Assembly: GCA_032718475.1 (NCBI GenBank)
Contig: JAUCBJ010008233.1
Location: 1-42,462 of the forward strand
Length of the DNA: 42,462 nt
Source of the DNA: Nemertoderma westbladi
Taxonomy: Eukaryota > Xenacoelomorpha > Nemertodermatida > Nemertodermatidae
Direction of reading: 5' to 3'
The notes beneath the pieces are model-generated. The model had not been told where the DNA came from, searched no databases, and was given only the letters and a program-made list of their open reading frames with translations. Below, piece by piece: positions 10,606 to 22,100 of the stretch; position 1 is the stretch's first letter, and every line of letters begins with the position of its first letter. The translations under genes were made by a program, and so were the position numbers.

Positions 10606-10947
10606 CCTTCGGGTAGCAGATAGGAGTAGCGCCCACCCCTACCTTCGGGTAGCAGATAGGAGTAGCGTCCACCCCTACCCTCGGGTAGCAGATAGGAGTA
10701 GCGCCAACCCCTACCTTCGGGTTGCAGCAGATGGAGTAGTGCCCACCCCTACCTTCGGGTAGCAGATAGGAGTAGTGCCCACCCCTACCTTCGGGTAGCA
10801 GCAGATGGAGTAGTGCCCACCCCTACCTCGGGTAGCAACTATCGAAAGAGGAGCCTTCGGGTCGCATCCGGCTTTGGGTTACTCTTTGCTTTTTATCTAT
10901 AAACTAAATGAGAAATGAAATAATTGAAGTAAATGTATATCGTGTAG

Positions 10948-11178
10948 AATTCAACATTAAAGAAAGAGGAACAACCCAGTGCCGACACGGATGAAGGGTT
11001 TAACATTGAGTGTTCAGATGATACTGAAGTGGTAACCAATAACGACGTGGTTGTTTCTCCTTCTGTATCAAGGGTTGATGATTCCCAAGTAGAAGTGTCT
11101 CCTAGTGAACCTCCTGTTGATGCTGATGATGTGGGCAAATCGAAGGAGTTACGCAACAGTGAAGTAGAAACACCAGAG
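10948..11178 (+). CDS. Probable internal exon of the SLK/STK10-like kinase gene (acidic linker)
   Basis: The frame is open from an AG acceptor (GTGTAG, then AAT at 10948) to a donor GAG|GTTAGT at 11178/11179. This gives 231 bp, 77 codons, phase 0 at both ends. The encoded peptide is Asp/Glu/Ser/Val-rich (for example FNIECSDDTEVV and VSPSEPPVDADDVGKSKELR), as expected of the disordered acidic linker between kinase domain and coiled coil of SLK/STK10. It joins in frame to the exon at 14969. An in-frame TAG directly before 10948 and the GTTAGT donor bound the exon. The acceptor has a weak pyrimidine tract. Assignment to the same gene rests on strand, phase and composition only; it has no family signature of its own. 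Confidence 0.5.
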
Positions 11179-12162
11179 GTTAGTTATTATCGATCGAATT
11201 TTTTTTCATTGTCGATCATTTTCTTACTATAGAATATCAATCATTTTTAACAAAAAATTTCAACAGCAATTTTTGAATAATTTTCATTTTCCCGTAATTT
11301 TGAAATGTTACAATTTTGGAATAAAATTACTGGTACATACAGTGTACTAATACTCATCTACATTTCTACTCACTCAAACCATTCATTTTTTATCTGAATG
11401 CAACAGAACGCCCTTACCAGTATACTGTGTATGTGTATTATTAACCGCCACTTTTGTAATTTCTTTAAACCGCCAGTTTAAAAGGAATGATTTCTCACTA
11501 AAACCGGCAGTTAGTTAACCGCCATTTTGTATTTCTTGTTTCTTCAAACCGCCGGTTAATGGGAAATTATTACTTTGAAAAACCGGCATTTTTCCGAATA
11601 TAACCGCCACTTTTGTAATTTTCTTCAAACCGCCAGTTTTAAAGGAATGATTTCTCACTAAAACCGGCACTAGCATGATATAACCAACTGTTTGATATTT
11701 TGACTTATATTTAACAATAAATTCACCTAAACTAACTCACTCATGAACCGACGGTTTATGAATGCCTTTGATTAACATTTTATGCTAACCCCGGTTTTGA
11801 AATTTCTACCACCAGTACTTAAATACAACCACTGGTTAAAAATTCGACCGGCACTTGGTTTTTTCAGTGTAGTGCCACTTACGTTACACACATACATTTT
11901 TTTTTAATAGTTAACATTTATTACCTTCTTTTTACTTTAACTTTTAAATTTTTCTAATAGTAACCAATAAATAACTGAAAAACTATTTTATATTTTTCAT
12001 TGGTATTAATCTAGAATCATCAATAATCGAACGCTAATTTCAGGAAATTAATACCATAAAATGATTTACAGTAGACCTTACAGATCTCCATTTACAAATC
12101 ATGATTTTTGTTTGTTTGAATTAATTGTCCGGGTCCCATGCAAATATAGATAACCACCATAA
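11179..12162 (+). other. Intron sequence with a diverged CCGCC/CCGGC repeat
   Basis: AT-rich intron. Between 11447 and 11675 a roughly 75-bp unit is present about three times: AACCGCCACTTTTGTAATTT, then AAACCGCCAGTTT, then CTAAAACCGGCA. Units at about 11447 and 11602 are close copies and the one between is more diverged. Elsewhere in the interval I see nothing. Confidence 0.6.
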
Positions 12163-12637
12163 AGGGGCATCCATAAAGGACGTCCGAGGTCAGGGGGAAA
12201 TTGGGTCTGCGAAATCCGGACATTTTCGGGCAGGGGGGTGGGGGTTGGCTATAAATACGGACGTCCGATTTTTGTATTTTCTATATTTACCATAATATAT
12301 GCTATAATATTAATTTATCACTGAAATAAAAATGGGCTACCAGATTTGCAATACCAGTAGAGTCCGATTAAATAGCCACTTATTGTTGGCATTAATATAT
12401 TGGTTGGGGACAGACCTACATTATTTCGTGTTATTAAGCCTTCGTTTACACTAGACTGACTGTACGATCTCCAAAACTATTTTTTTTGTCGACTTTTTTG
12501 TATTGTAAATTCGGACGTCCGAGTTGGGAGGGGGGGGGGGGGGGGGGGGTGTTATTGGCAAAAACCGGACAATCTTGGACAGGGGGAGGGGTCTGAAAAT
12601 CGGGAATTTACTCGGAGGTCCTTTATGGGTGCCCCCT
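12163..12637. mobile_element. Non-autonomous DNA element (MITE), PIF/Harbinger-like
   Basis: The ends are inverted repeats: left AGGGGCATCCATAAAGGACG (12163 on), right, in reverse complement, AGGGGGCACCCATAAAGGAC. TAA lies on both sides (left CCATAA, right CCCTAA), as for the three-base TWA duplications of PIF/Harbinger. The palindrome CGGACGTCCG occurs at both subterminal positions (about 12260 and 12511). No coding capacity is seen. A 20-base G run (12530-12549) lies inside. Confidence 0.7.
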
Positions 12638-12662
12638 AAGTTACTGAAGGAACCAGAAGGTT

Positions 12663-12850
12663 CAGGTTGTCTAGGTGGTTAGAGCGTCGGTCCTCCAACC
12701 GGTAGGTCTTGAGTTCGAACCCCAGAAAAGGAACAGCTCAGTTTTCTTTAAGCCGTTTATTCTTAGGGACTATCTGTAATGGGAATAAAAGGGTTGGAGT
12801 GTGAGTCATGGGTTCTTGGGAGTTAGTTAGTGTGGCACCCTCCATAACCA
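12663..12850 (+). mobile_element. tRNA-derived SINE
   Basis: The head has a pol III A box (TGTCTAGGTGGTTAGAGCG) and B box (TTGAGTTCGAACCCC) about 35 bases apart, at 12668-12725. It is followed by a non-tRNA body to about 12850. The acceptor stem does not pair, so it is not a functional tRNA. Confidence 0.7.
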
Positions 12851-12879
12851 GATGCACAAGGCACCACCACACACACAAG

Positions 12880-14862
12880 TAAATGGAGCTGACAAGTAAA
12901 CACACAAGTAAATACGGACGGCACACTTCGTGCCACCAGACACACAAGTAAATAGAGCTGACACGGACGGCACACTTAGTGCCACCAGACACACAAGTAA
13001 ATAGAGCTGACACGGACGGCACACTTAGTGCCACCAGACACACAAGTAAATAGAGCTGATACGGACGGCACACTTAGTGTCACCAGACACACAAGTAAAT
13101 AGAGCTGACACGGACGGCACACTTAGTGCCACCAGACACACAAGTAAATAGAGCTGACACGGACGGCACACTTAGTGCCACCAGACACACAAGTAAATAG
13201 AGCTGATACGGACGGCACACTTAGTGCCACCGGACACACAAGTAAATAGAGCTGACACGGACGGCACACTTAGTGCCACCAGACACACAAGTAAATAGAG
13301 CTGACACGGACGGCACACTTAGTGCCACCAGACACACAAGTAAATAATAGAGCTGACACGGACGGCACACTTAGTGCCACCACACACACAAGTAAATAGA
13401 GCTGACACGGACGGCACACTTAGTGCCACCACACACACAAGTAAATAGAGCTGACACGGACGGCACACTTAGTGCCACCAGACACACAAGTAAATAGAGC
13501 TGACACGGACGGCACACTTAGTGCCACCAGACACACAAGTAAATAGAGCTGACACGGACGGCACACTTAGTGCCACCGGACACACAAGTAAATAGAGCTG
13601 ACACGGACGGCACACTTAGTGCCACCGGACACACAAGTAAATAGAGCTGACACGGACGGCACACTTAGTGCCACCAGACACACAAGTAAATAGAGCTGAC
13701 ACGGACGGCACACTTAGTGCCACCAGACACACAAGTAAATAGAGCTGACACGGACGGCACACTTAGTGCCACCAGACACACAAGTAAATAGAGCTGACAC
13801 GGACGGCACACTTAGTGCCACCAGACACACAAGTAAATAGAGCTGACACGGACGGCACACTTAGTGCCACCAGACACACAAGTAAATAGAGCTGACACGG
13901 ACGGCACACTTAGTGCCACCAGACACACAAGTAAATAGAGCTGACACGGACGGCACACTTAGTGCCACCAGACACACAAGTAAATAGAGCTGACACGGAC
14001 GGCACACTTAGTGCCACCAGACACACAAGTAAATAGAGCTGACACGGACGGCACACTTAGTGCCACCAGACACACAAGTAAATAGAGCTGACACGGACGG
14101 CACACTTAGTGCCACCAGACACACAAGTAAATAGAGCTGACACGGACGGCACACTTAGTGCCACCAGACACACAAGTAAATAGAGCTGACACGGACGGCA
14201 CACCTAGTGCCACCAGACACACAAGTAAATAGAGCTGACACGGACGGCACACTTAGTGCCACCAGACACACAAGTAAATAGAGCTGACACGGACGGCACA
14301 CTTAGTGCCACCAGACACACAAGTAAATAGAGCTGACACGGACGGCACACTTAGTGCCACCAGACACACAAGTAAATAGAGCTGACACGGACGGCACACT
14401 TAGTGCCACCAGACACACAAGTAAATAGAGCTGACACGGACGGCACACTTAGTGCCACCAGACACACAAGTAAATAGAGCTGACACGGACGGCACACTTA
14501 GTGCCACCAGACACACAAGTAAATAGAGCTGACACGGACGGCACACTTAGTGCCACCAGACACACAAGTAAATAGAGCTGACACGGACGGCACACTTAGT
14601 GCCACCGGACACACAAGTAAATAGAGCTGACACGGACGGCACACTTAGTGCCACCAGACACACAAGTAAATACGGACGGCACACTTAGTGCCACCAGACA
14701 CACAAGTAAATACGGACGGCACACTTAGTGCCACCAGACACACAAGTAAATACGGACGGCACAGTTAGTGCCACCAGACACACAAGTAAATACGGACGGC
14801 ACACTTAGTGCCACCAGACACACAAGTAAATACGGACGGCACACTTAGTGCCACCAGACACA
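12880..14862 (+). repeat. 49-bp minisatellite with a 40-bp derivative at its right end
   Basis: The unit is GGACGGCACACTTAGTGCCA, then CCAGACACACAAGTAAATAG, then AGCTGACAC (49 bp), in about 40 very uniform copies. From about 14670 the last copies lack 9 bp (the AGAGCTGAC part) and run at 40 bp. Each unit contains GGCAC-ACTTA-GTGCC, a perfect 5-bp stem with a 5-base loop. The array lies in the intron between the exons at 10948 and 14969. Confidence 0.95.
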
Positions 14863-14968
14863 AAAAGAAATTAGCGACGGACAAGTTACGCTCATAGTTG
14901 ATCAGTAAACAAGGAACGACTGCACATACACAATAAACGCTCACTAAATTCCTGTAAACCCTTTGTAG

Positions 14969-15682
14969 GTGTCAGATCCGGCCTTACCAAGCGGGATCCA
15001 GTCTGCCGCCACACAACCGCGGCTCTCCATTGCAACAGCCACACCTCCACCGCCGCCCGCATTCCGAGACGATCACTCATCTCCCGCACCCACGACAACG
15101 GGCAGCCCGACTGGGGCCAAGAGGACCTCGGTAATGGATTCCGTGAAGTTATTCGAATCTACCGCCGGTGACGGTGAATCTTCAACGGACACTGATCCCT
15201 CAACCCCTGCGGGTGGTGACGTCACTGGGACCACTCGCGGTGACGTAATCCGGCCGTCATTGGTTGGGGTCGCCATAATTCCTCCCCCCGAGGAGTTTGG
15301 GGACCGGGATTCCCCGCCCCCCGAGCCCCCCGCCAAGGACTACCCGAGGGGGGGCTCGGTGGACCTGCTGCGGGGGGAACTGGACCAGCTGGGCCAGGCC
15401 CTGGGGGCGCGGTTTGTGGACGAGCCGCAGGATGGCGCTGCGCAGGACGCGGACGACGCGGTTCGGCTGCTGGACTCCGTGATCCGCGCTGCCGAGGCCG
15501 AGACCGCGTCCTCTCCGCTCGGGTCCCCGGTCGCCACTTCCCCTAGCCAGCCCAAGGGGGCGCCTCGACCAGTCAGAGTAAGTCAATCCAAGGGCGGAGT
15601 TGCTAGCCACCTACCGGTTGCAAATGGAACTGTAAAATCAACAGCCAGTGCCGATTCTACCGCCGACAGCGTATCATCTATG
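14969..15682 (+). CDS. Large exon of the SLK/STK10-like kinase gene (disordered linker)
   Basis: It has an acceptor CCCTTTGTAG|GTG at 14969 and a donor ATG|GTAAGT at 15682, giving 714 bp and 238 codons, open and phase 0 at both ends. Base composition is far more GC-rich than the flanking introns. The peptide is rich in Pro/Ser/Thr/Ala/Asp (PRLSIATATPPPPPAF, VDLLRGELDQLGQALGARFV, DADDAVRLLDSVIRAAEAE), with a short amphipathic helical stretch around residues 125-175 in an otherwise disordered chain. Such a linker precedes the conserved KxTRKFVVDGVE segment in SLK/STK10 kinases, and the next exon supplies exactly that segment in frame. The first codon is GTG, so this is an internal exon, not a start. 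Splice signals and coding composition make the exon itself likely; the gene assignment comes from the following exon. Confidence 0.7.
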
Positions 15683-16036
15683 GTAAGTCTTTGTGTCAGG
15701 GGGCTAATCTCTCCCCTTACTAAGTAGTATGTTTTGTTTACAAAGTTACTTTGCCAGGAATTCTGGAGTGTTAGTTGGATATGGAGTGTATAAATTAAGG
15801 TGTTGGGTGTTAATATATTATTCTTTATTTCTTTACATGAATGGACAATTAGGTTTTTTTCTAGGTTTTTTTCTAAGTCCTATTTTGAACAAACTGCTAT
15901 AGGTTACAGTTTGATTCAGTTCGAGGATACATTTTATGCATTTACTTTTAATAAAAATACAAATCTTATAATTTTAACTTGTGATTTGGTCCAAATTTCA
16001 TTATGTATTTATTTATTTATCTTATTGTTTTTTTAG
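15683..16036 (+). other. Short kinase-gene intron
   Basis: A 354-bp AT-rich intron running from GTAAGT to a strong T-rich acceptor (TTATTGTTTTTTTAG). Confidence 0.75.
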
Positions 16037-16182
16037 GCCGACCGCTCTGCAAAATACAAGAGTTTGAAGAGAACTCGAAAGTTTGTGGTTGATGGTGTTG
16101 AAAGGACGACCACCACTCAAAAAGTTGTGCCAACAAACGCCGACGGTAGAAATAGAACCAGGGCTGAGGTGTATAACGCCAG
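16037..16182 (+). CDS. SLK/STK10-like kinase exon with the conserved KRTRKFVVDGVE segment
   Basis: After the T-rich acceptor the exon reads ADRSAKYKSLKRTRKFVVDG, then VERTTTTQKVVPTNADGRNR. KRTRKFVVDGVE followed by a Thr-rich TTQKVV is the signature just before the PKK coiled coil of SLK and STK10 (germinal-centre-kinase V family, Ste20 group), cytoplasmic kinases that phosphorylate ERM proteins. This identifies the gene although its kinase domain is not in the window. I place the exon end at a CAG|GTTGGT donor (16182/16183). If unspliced, the frame continues ARLV and stops at TAG 16190-16192. The last about 40 bases of the exon and the donor are the first unit of the 45-bp minisatellite. The usual coiled coil rich in RRQELREL-like sequence does not follow, so the gene is either broken here or continues after a very large intron beyond the window. 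Confidence 0.75.
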
Positions 16183-19100
16183 GTTGGTATAGAGAGATAG
16201 AACCAGGGCTGAGGTGTATAACGCCAGGTTGGTATAGAGAGATAGAACCAGGGCTGAGGTGTATAACGCCAGGTTGGTATAGAGAGATAGAACCAGGGCT
16301 GAGGTGTATAACGCCATGTTGGTATAGAGAGATAGAACCAGGGCTCAGGTGTATAACGCCATGTTGGTATAGAGAGATATAGAACCAGGGCTGAGGTGTA
16401 TAACGCCAGGTTGGTAGAGAGAGATAGAACCAGGGCTGAGGTGTATAACGCCAGGTTGGTAGAGAGAGAGATAGAACCAGGGCTGAGGTGTATAACGCCA
16501 GGTTGGTAGAGATAGAACCAGTGCTGAGGTGTATAACGCCAGGTTGGTTGAGAGAGAGATAGAACCAGGGCTGAGGTGTATAACGCCAGGTTGGTAGAGA
16601 GAGAGATAGAACCAGGGCTGAGGTGTATAACGCCAGGTTGGTAGAGAGAGAGATAGAACCAGGGCTGAGGTGTATAACGCCAGGTTGGTTAAGAGAGAGA
16701 TAGAACCAGGGCTGAGGTGTATAACGCCAGGTTGGTAGAGAGAGATAGAACCAGGGCTGAGGTGTATAACGCCAGGTTGGTAGAGAGAGAGATAGAACCA
16801 GGGCTGAGGTGTATAACGCCAGGTTGGTAGAGATAGAACCAGTGCTGAGGTGTATAACGCCAGGTTGGTTGAGAGAGAGATAGAACCAGGGCTGAGGTGT
16901 ATAACGCCAGGTTGGTAGAGAGAGAGATAGAACCAGGGCTGAGGTGTATAACGCCAGGTTGGTAGAGAGAGAGATAGAACCAGGGCTGAGGTGTATAACG
17001 CCAGGTTGGTAGAGAGAGATAGAACCAGGGCTGAGGTGTATAACGCCAGGTTGGTAGAGATAGAACCAGTGCTGAGGTGTATAACGCCAGGTTGGTTGAG
17101 AGAGAGATAGAACCAGGGCTGAGGTGTATAACGCCAGGTTGGTAGAGAGAGAGATAGAACCAGGGCTGAGGTGTATAACGCCAGGTTGGTAGAGAGAGAT
17201 AGAACCAGGGCTGAGGTGTATAACGCCAGGTTGGTAGAGATAGAACCAGTGCTGAGGTGTATAACGCCAGGTTGGTTGAGAGAGAGATAGAACCAGGGCT
17301 GAGGTGTATAACGCCAGGTTGGTAGAGAGAGAGATAGAACCAGGGCTGAGGTGTATAACGCCAGGTTGGTAGAGATAGAAACAGGGCTGAGGTGTATAAC
17401 GCCAGGTTGGTAGAGAGAGAGATAGAACCAGGGCTGAGGTGTATAACGCCAGGTTGGTAGAGATAGAAACAGGGCTGAGGTGTATAACGCCAGGTTGGTA
17501 GAGAGAGATAGAACCAGGGCTGAGGTGTATAACGCCATGTTGGTAGAGAGAGATAGAACCAGGGCTGAGGTGTATAACGCCAGGTTGGTAGAGAGAGATA
17601 GAACCAGGGCTGAGGTGTATAACGCCATGTTGGTAGAGAGAGATAGAACCAGGGCTGAGGTGTATAACGCCATGTTGGTAGAGAGAGATAGAACCAGGGC
17701 TGAGGTGTATAACGCCAGGTTGGTAGAGATAGAAACAGGGCTGAGGTGTATAACGCCAGGTTGGTAGAGAGAGATAGAACCAGGGCTGAGGTGTATAACG
17801 CCATGTTGGTAGAGAGAGATAGAACCAGGGCTGAGGTGTATAACGCCAGGTTGGTAGAGATAGAACCAGGGCTGAGGTGTATAACGCCAGGTTGGTTAAG
17901 AGAGAGATAGAACCAGGGCTCAGGTGTATAACGCCAGGTTGGTGAGAAAGAGATAGAACCAGGGCTGAGGTGTATAACGCCAGGTTGGTAGAGATAGAAA
18001 CAGGGCTGAGGTGTATAACGCCAGGTTGGTATAGGGAGAGATAGAACCAGGGCTGAGGTGTATAACGCCAGGTTGGTATAGGGAGAGATAGAACCTGGGC
18101 TGAGGTGTATAACGCCAGGTTGGTAGAGAGAGATAGAACCAGGGCTGAGGTGTATAACGCCATGTTGGTATAGAGAGATAGAACCAGGGCTGAGGTGTAT
18201 AACGCCAGGTTGGTAGAGAGAGATAGAACCAGGGCTGAGGTGTATAACGCCATGTTGGTAGAGAGAGATAGAACCAGGGCTGAGGTGTATAACGCCATGT
18301 TGGTAGAGAGAGATAGAACCAGGGCTGACGTGTATAACGCCAGGTTGGTATAGGGAGAGATAGAACCTGGGCTGAGGTGTATAACGCCATGTTGGTTGAG
18401 ATAGAGATAGAACCAGGGCTGAGGTGTATAACGCCAGGTTGGTAGAGAGAGATAGAACCAGGGCTGAGGTGTATAACGCCAGGTTGGTATAGGGAGAGAT
18501 AGAACCTGGGCTGAGGTGTATAACGCCATGTTGGTTGAGAGAGAGATAGAACCAGGGCTGAGGTGTATAACGCCAGGTTGGTAGAGAGAGATAGAACCAG
18601 GGCTGAGGTGTATAACGCCAGGTTGGTAGAGAGAGATAGAACCAGGGCTGAGGTGTATAACGCCAGGTTGGTTGAGAGAGAGAGAGATAGAACCAGGGCT
18701 CAGGTGTATAACGCCATGTTGGTAGAGAGAGATAGAACCAGGGCTGAGGTGTATAACGCCAGGTTGGTAGAGAGAGATAGAACCAGGGCTGAGGTGTATA
18801 ACGCCAGGTTGGTATAGAGAGATAGAACCACGGCTGAGGTGTATAACGCCATGTTGGTAGAGAGAGATAGAACCAGGGCTGAGGTGTATAACGCCAGGTT
18901 GGTAGAGAGAGATAGAACCAGGGCTGAGGTGTATAACGCCAGGTTGGTATAGGGAGAGATAGAACCTGGGCTGAGGTGTATAACGCCAGGTTGGTTGAGA
19001 GATAGATAGAACCAGGGCTGAGGTGTATAACGCCAGGTTGGTAGAGAGAGATAGAACCAGGGCTGAGGTGTATAACGCCATGTTGGTAGAGATAGAACCT

Positions 19101-22100
19101 GGGCTGAGGTGTATAACGCCATGTTGGTTGAGAGAGAGATAGAACCAGGGCTGAGGTGTATAACGCCAGGTTGGTAGAGAGAGATAGAACCAGGGCTGAG
19201 GTGTATAACGCCAGGTTGGTAGAGAGAGATAGAACCAGGGCTGAGGTGTATAACGCCAGGTTGGTTGAGGAGAGAGAGAGATAGAACCAGGGCTCAGGTG
19301 TATAACGCCATGTTGGTAGAGAGAGATAGAACCAGGGCTGAGGTGTATAACGCCAGGTTGGTAGAGAGAGATAGAACCAGGGCTGAGGTGTATAACGCCA
19401 GGTTGGTATAGAGAGATAGAACCAGGGCTGAGGTGTATAACGCCATGTTGGTAGAGAGAGATAGAACCAGGGCTGAGGTGTATAACGCCAGGTTGGTAGA
19501 GAGAGATAGAACCAGGGCTGAGGTGTATAACGCCAGGTTGGTAGAGAGAGAGATAGAACCAGGGCTGAGGTGTATAACGCCAGGTTGGTAGAGAGAGATA
19601 GAACCAGGGCTGAGGTGTATAACGCCAGGTTGGTAGAGAGAGATAGAACCAGGGCTGAGGTGTATAACGCCAGGTTGGTATAGGAGAGATAGAACCAGGG
19701 CTGAGGTGTATAACGCCATGTTGGTGAGAGAGAGATAGAACCAGGGCTGAGGTGTATAACGCCAGGTTGGTAGAGAGAGATAGAACCAGGGCTGAGGTGT
19801 ATAACGCCAGGTTGGTAGAGAGAGATAGAACCAGGGCTGAGGTGTATAACGCCAGGTTGGTAGAGAGAGATAGAACCAGGGCTGAGGTGTATAACGCCAG
19901 GTTGGTAGAGATAGAACCAGGGCTGAGGTGTATAACGCCATGTTGGTAAGGAGATAGAACCAGGGCTGAGGTGTATAACGCCAGGTTGGTAGAGAGAGAG
20001 ATAGAACCAGGGCTGAGGTGTATAACGCCAGGTTGGTAGAGAGAGATAGAACCAGGGCTGAGGTGTATAACGCCAGGTTGGTAGAGAGAGATAGAACCAG
20101 GGCTGAGGTGTATAACGCCATGTTGGTAGAGAGAGATAGAACCAGGGCTGAGGTGTATAACGCCAGGTTGGTAAGAGAGATAGAACCAGGGCTGAGGTGT
20201 ATAACGCCAGGTTGGTAAGAGAGAGATAGAACCAGGGCTGAGGTGTATAACGCCAGGTTGGTAGAGAGAGAGATAGAACCAGGGCTGAGGTGTATAACGC
20301 CAGGTTGGTAAGAGAGAGATAGAACCAGGGCTGAGGTGTATAACGCCAGGTTGGTAGAGAGAGATAGAACCAGGGCTGAGGTGTATAACGCCAGGTTGGT
20401 AGAGAGAGATAGAACCAGGGCTGAGGTGTATAACGCCATGTTGGTAGAGAGAGATAGAACCAGGGCTCAGGTGTATAACGCCAGGTTGGTAAGAGAGATA
20501 GAACCAGGGCTGAGGTGTATAACGCCAGGTTGGTAGAGAGAGAGATAGAACCAGGGCTGAGGTGTATAACGCCAGGTTGGTAGAGAGAGAGATAGAACCA
20601 GGGCTGAGGTGTATAACGCCATGTTGGTAGAGAGAGATAGAACCAGGGCTCAGGTGTATAACGCCATGTTGGTAGAGATAGAACCAGGGCTGAGGTGTAT
20701 AACGCCAGGTTGGTTGAGAGAGAGAGAGAACCAGGGCTGAGGTGTATAACGCCAGGTTGGTAGAGAGAGATAGAACCAGGGCTGAGGTGTATAACGCCAG
20801 GTTGGTAGAGAGAGATAGAACCAGGGCTGAGGTGTATAACGCCAGGTTGGTTGAGAGAGAGAGAGAACCAGGGCTGAGGTGTATAACGCCAGGTTGGTAG
20901 AGAGAGATAGAACCAGGGCTGAGGTGTATAACGCCAGGTTGGTAGAGAGAGATAGAACCAGGGCTGAGGTGTATAACGCCAGGTTGGTAGAGATAGAACC
21001 AGGGCTGAGGTGTATAACGCCAGGTTGGTTGAGAGAGAGAGAGAACCAGGGCTGAGGTGTATAACGCCAGGTTGGTAGAGAGAGATAGAACCAGGGCTGA
21101 GGTGTATAACGCCAGGTTGGTAGAGAGAGATAGAACCAGGGCTGAGGTGTATAACGCCAGGTTGGTAGAGAGAGAGAGAACCAGGGCTGAGGTGTATAAC
21201 GCCAGGTTGGTAGAGAGAGATAGAACCAGGGCTCAGGTGTATAACGCCATGTTGGTAGAGATAGAACCAGGGCTGAGGTGTATAACGCCAGGTTGGTAGA
21301 GAGAGATAGAACCAGGGCTCAGGTGTATAACGCCATGTTGGTAGAGATAGAACCAGGGCTGCGGTGTATAACGCCAGGTTGGTAGAGATAGAACCAGGGC
21401 TGAGGTGTATAACGCCATGTTGGTATAGAGAGAGATAGAACCAGGGCTGAGGTGTATAACGCCATGTTGGTAGAGAGAGAGAGAACCAGGGCTGAGGTGT
21501 ATAACGCCAGGTTGGTAGAGAGAGATAGAACCAGGGCTCAGGTGTATAACGCCATGTTGGTAGAGATAGAACCAGGGCTGAGGTGTATAACGCCAGGTTG
21601 GTAGAGAGAGATAGAACCAGGGCTCAGGTGTATAACGCCATGTTGGTAGAGATAGAACCAGGGCTGAGGTATATAACGCCAGGTTGGTAGAGATAGAACC
21701 AGGGCTGAGGTGTATAACGCCATGTTGGTATAGAGAGAGATAGAACCAGGGCTGAGGTGTATAACGCCATGTTGGTAGAGAGAGAGATAGAACCAGGGCT
21801 GATGTGTATAACGCCATGTTGGTAGAGATAGAACCTGGGCTGAGGTGTATAACGCCAGGTTGGTAGAGATAGAACCAGGGCTGAGGTGTATAACGCCAGG
21901 TTGGTAGAGAGAGAGATAGAACCAGGGCTGAGGTGTATAACGCCAGGTTGGTAGAAGGAGAGATAGAACCAGGGCTGAGGTGTATAACGCCAGGTTGGTT
22001 GAGAGAGAGATAGAACCAGGGCTGAGGTGTATAACGCCATGTTGGTAGAGAGAGATAGAACCAGGGCTGAGGTGTATAACGCCAGGTTGGTAGAGAGAGA

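Larger units (their letters stand above)
9058..10761 (+). repeat. 852-bp tandem segmental duplication within the left array
   Basis: Sequence from about 9058 to 9909 recurs at 9910-10761 with an offset of exactly 852 bp, including the embedded retroposon tail and each unit variant. The copies look essentially identical, implying a recent event. Confidence 0.9.
8857..10850 (+). repeat. 36-bp minisatellite, left array
   Basis: The unit is built from GGTAGCAGATAGGAGTAGCG followed by CCCACCCCTACCTTCG and is repeated about 45 times. Variants exchange AGCG, ACGT, ACGC and GCAC in the middle, and TTCGGG or CTCGGG at the end. Each unit junction reads CTACC-TTCG-GGTAG, a 5-bp stem with a four-base loop. 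The 36-base period is a multiple of three and one + frame and two - frames lack stops, which explains the long apparent ORFs; I do not regard them as genes. A LINE/SINE tail interrupts the array twice. Confidence 0.95.

Noticed and set aside
8603-10762. Open frames of 281 and 338 codons on the - strand over the left 36-bp array
   Set aside because: Same reason as for the right array. The two share their sequence because of the 852-bp duplication, not as paralogous genes.
12738-13073. Open frames on the - strand at the left edge of the 49-bp array
   Set aside because: They read repeat units and the SINE body, and the apparent protein repeats (LYLLVCLVAL and similar) come from the minisatellite.
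8857-14862. CRISPR array
   Set aside because: Units are tandem with no unique spacers, the setting is eukaryotic, and no cas-like gene is present.
14969-15336. Open frames on the - strand opposite the large kinase exon
   Set aside because: They are GC-rich shadow frames. The + strand has matching splice sites and joins in frame to a recognisable kinase-family segment.
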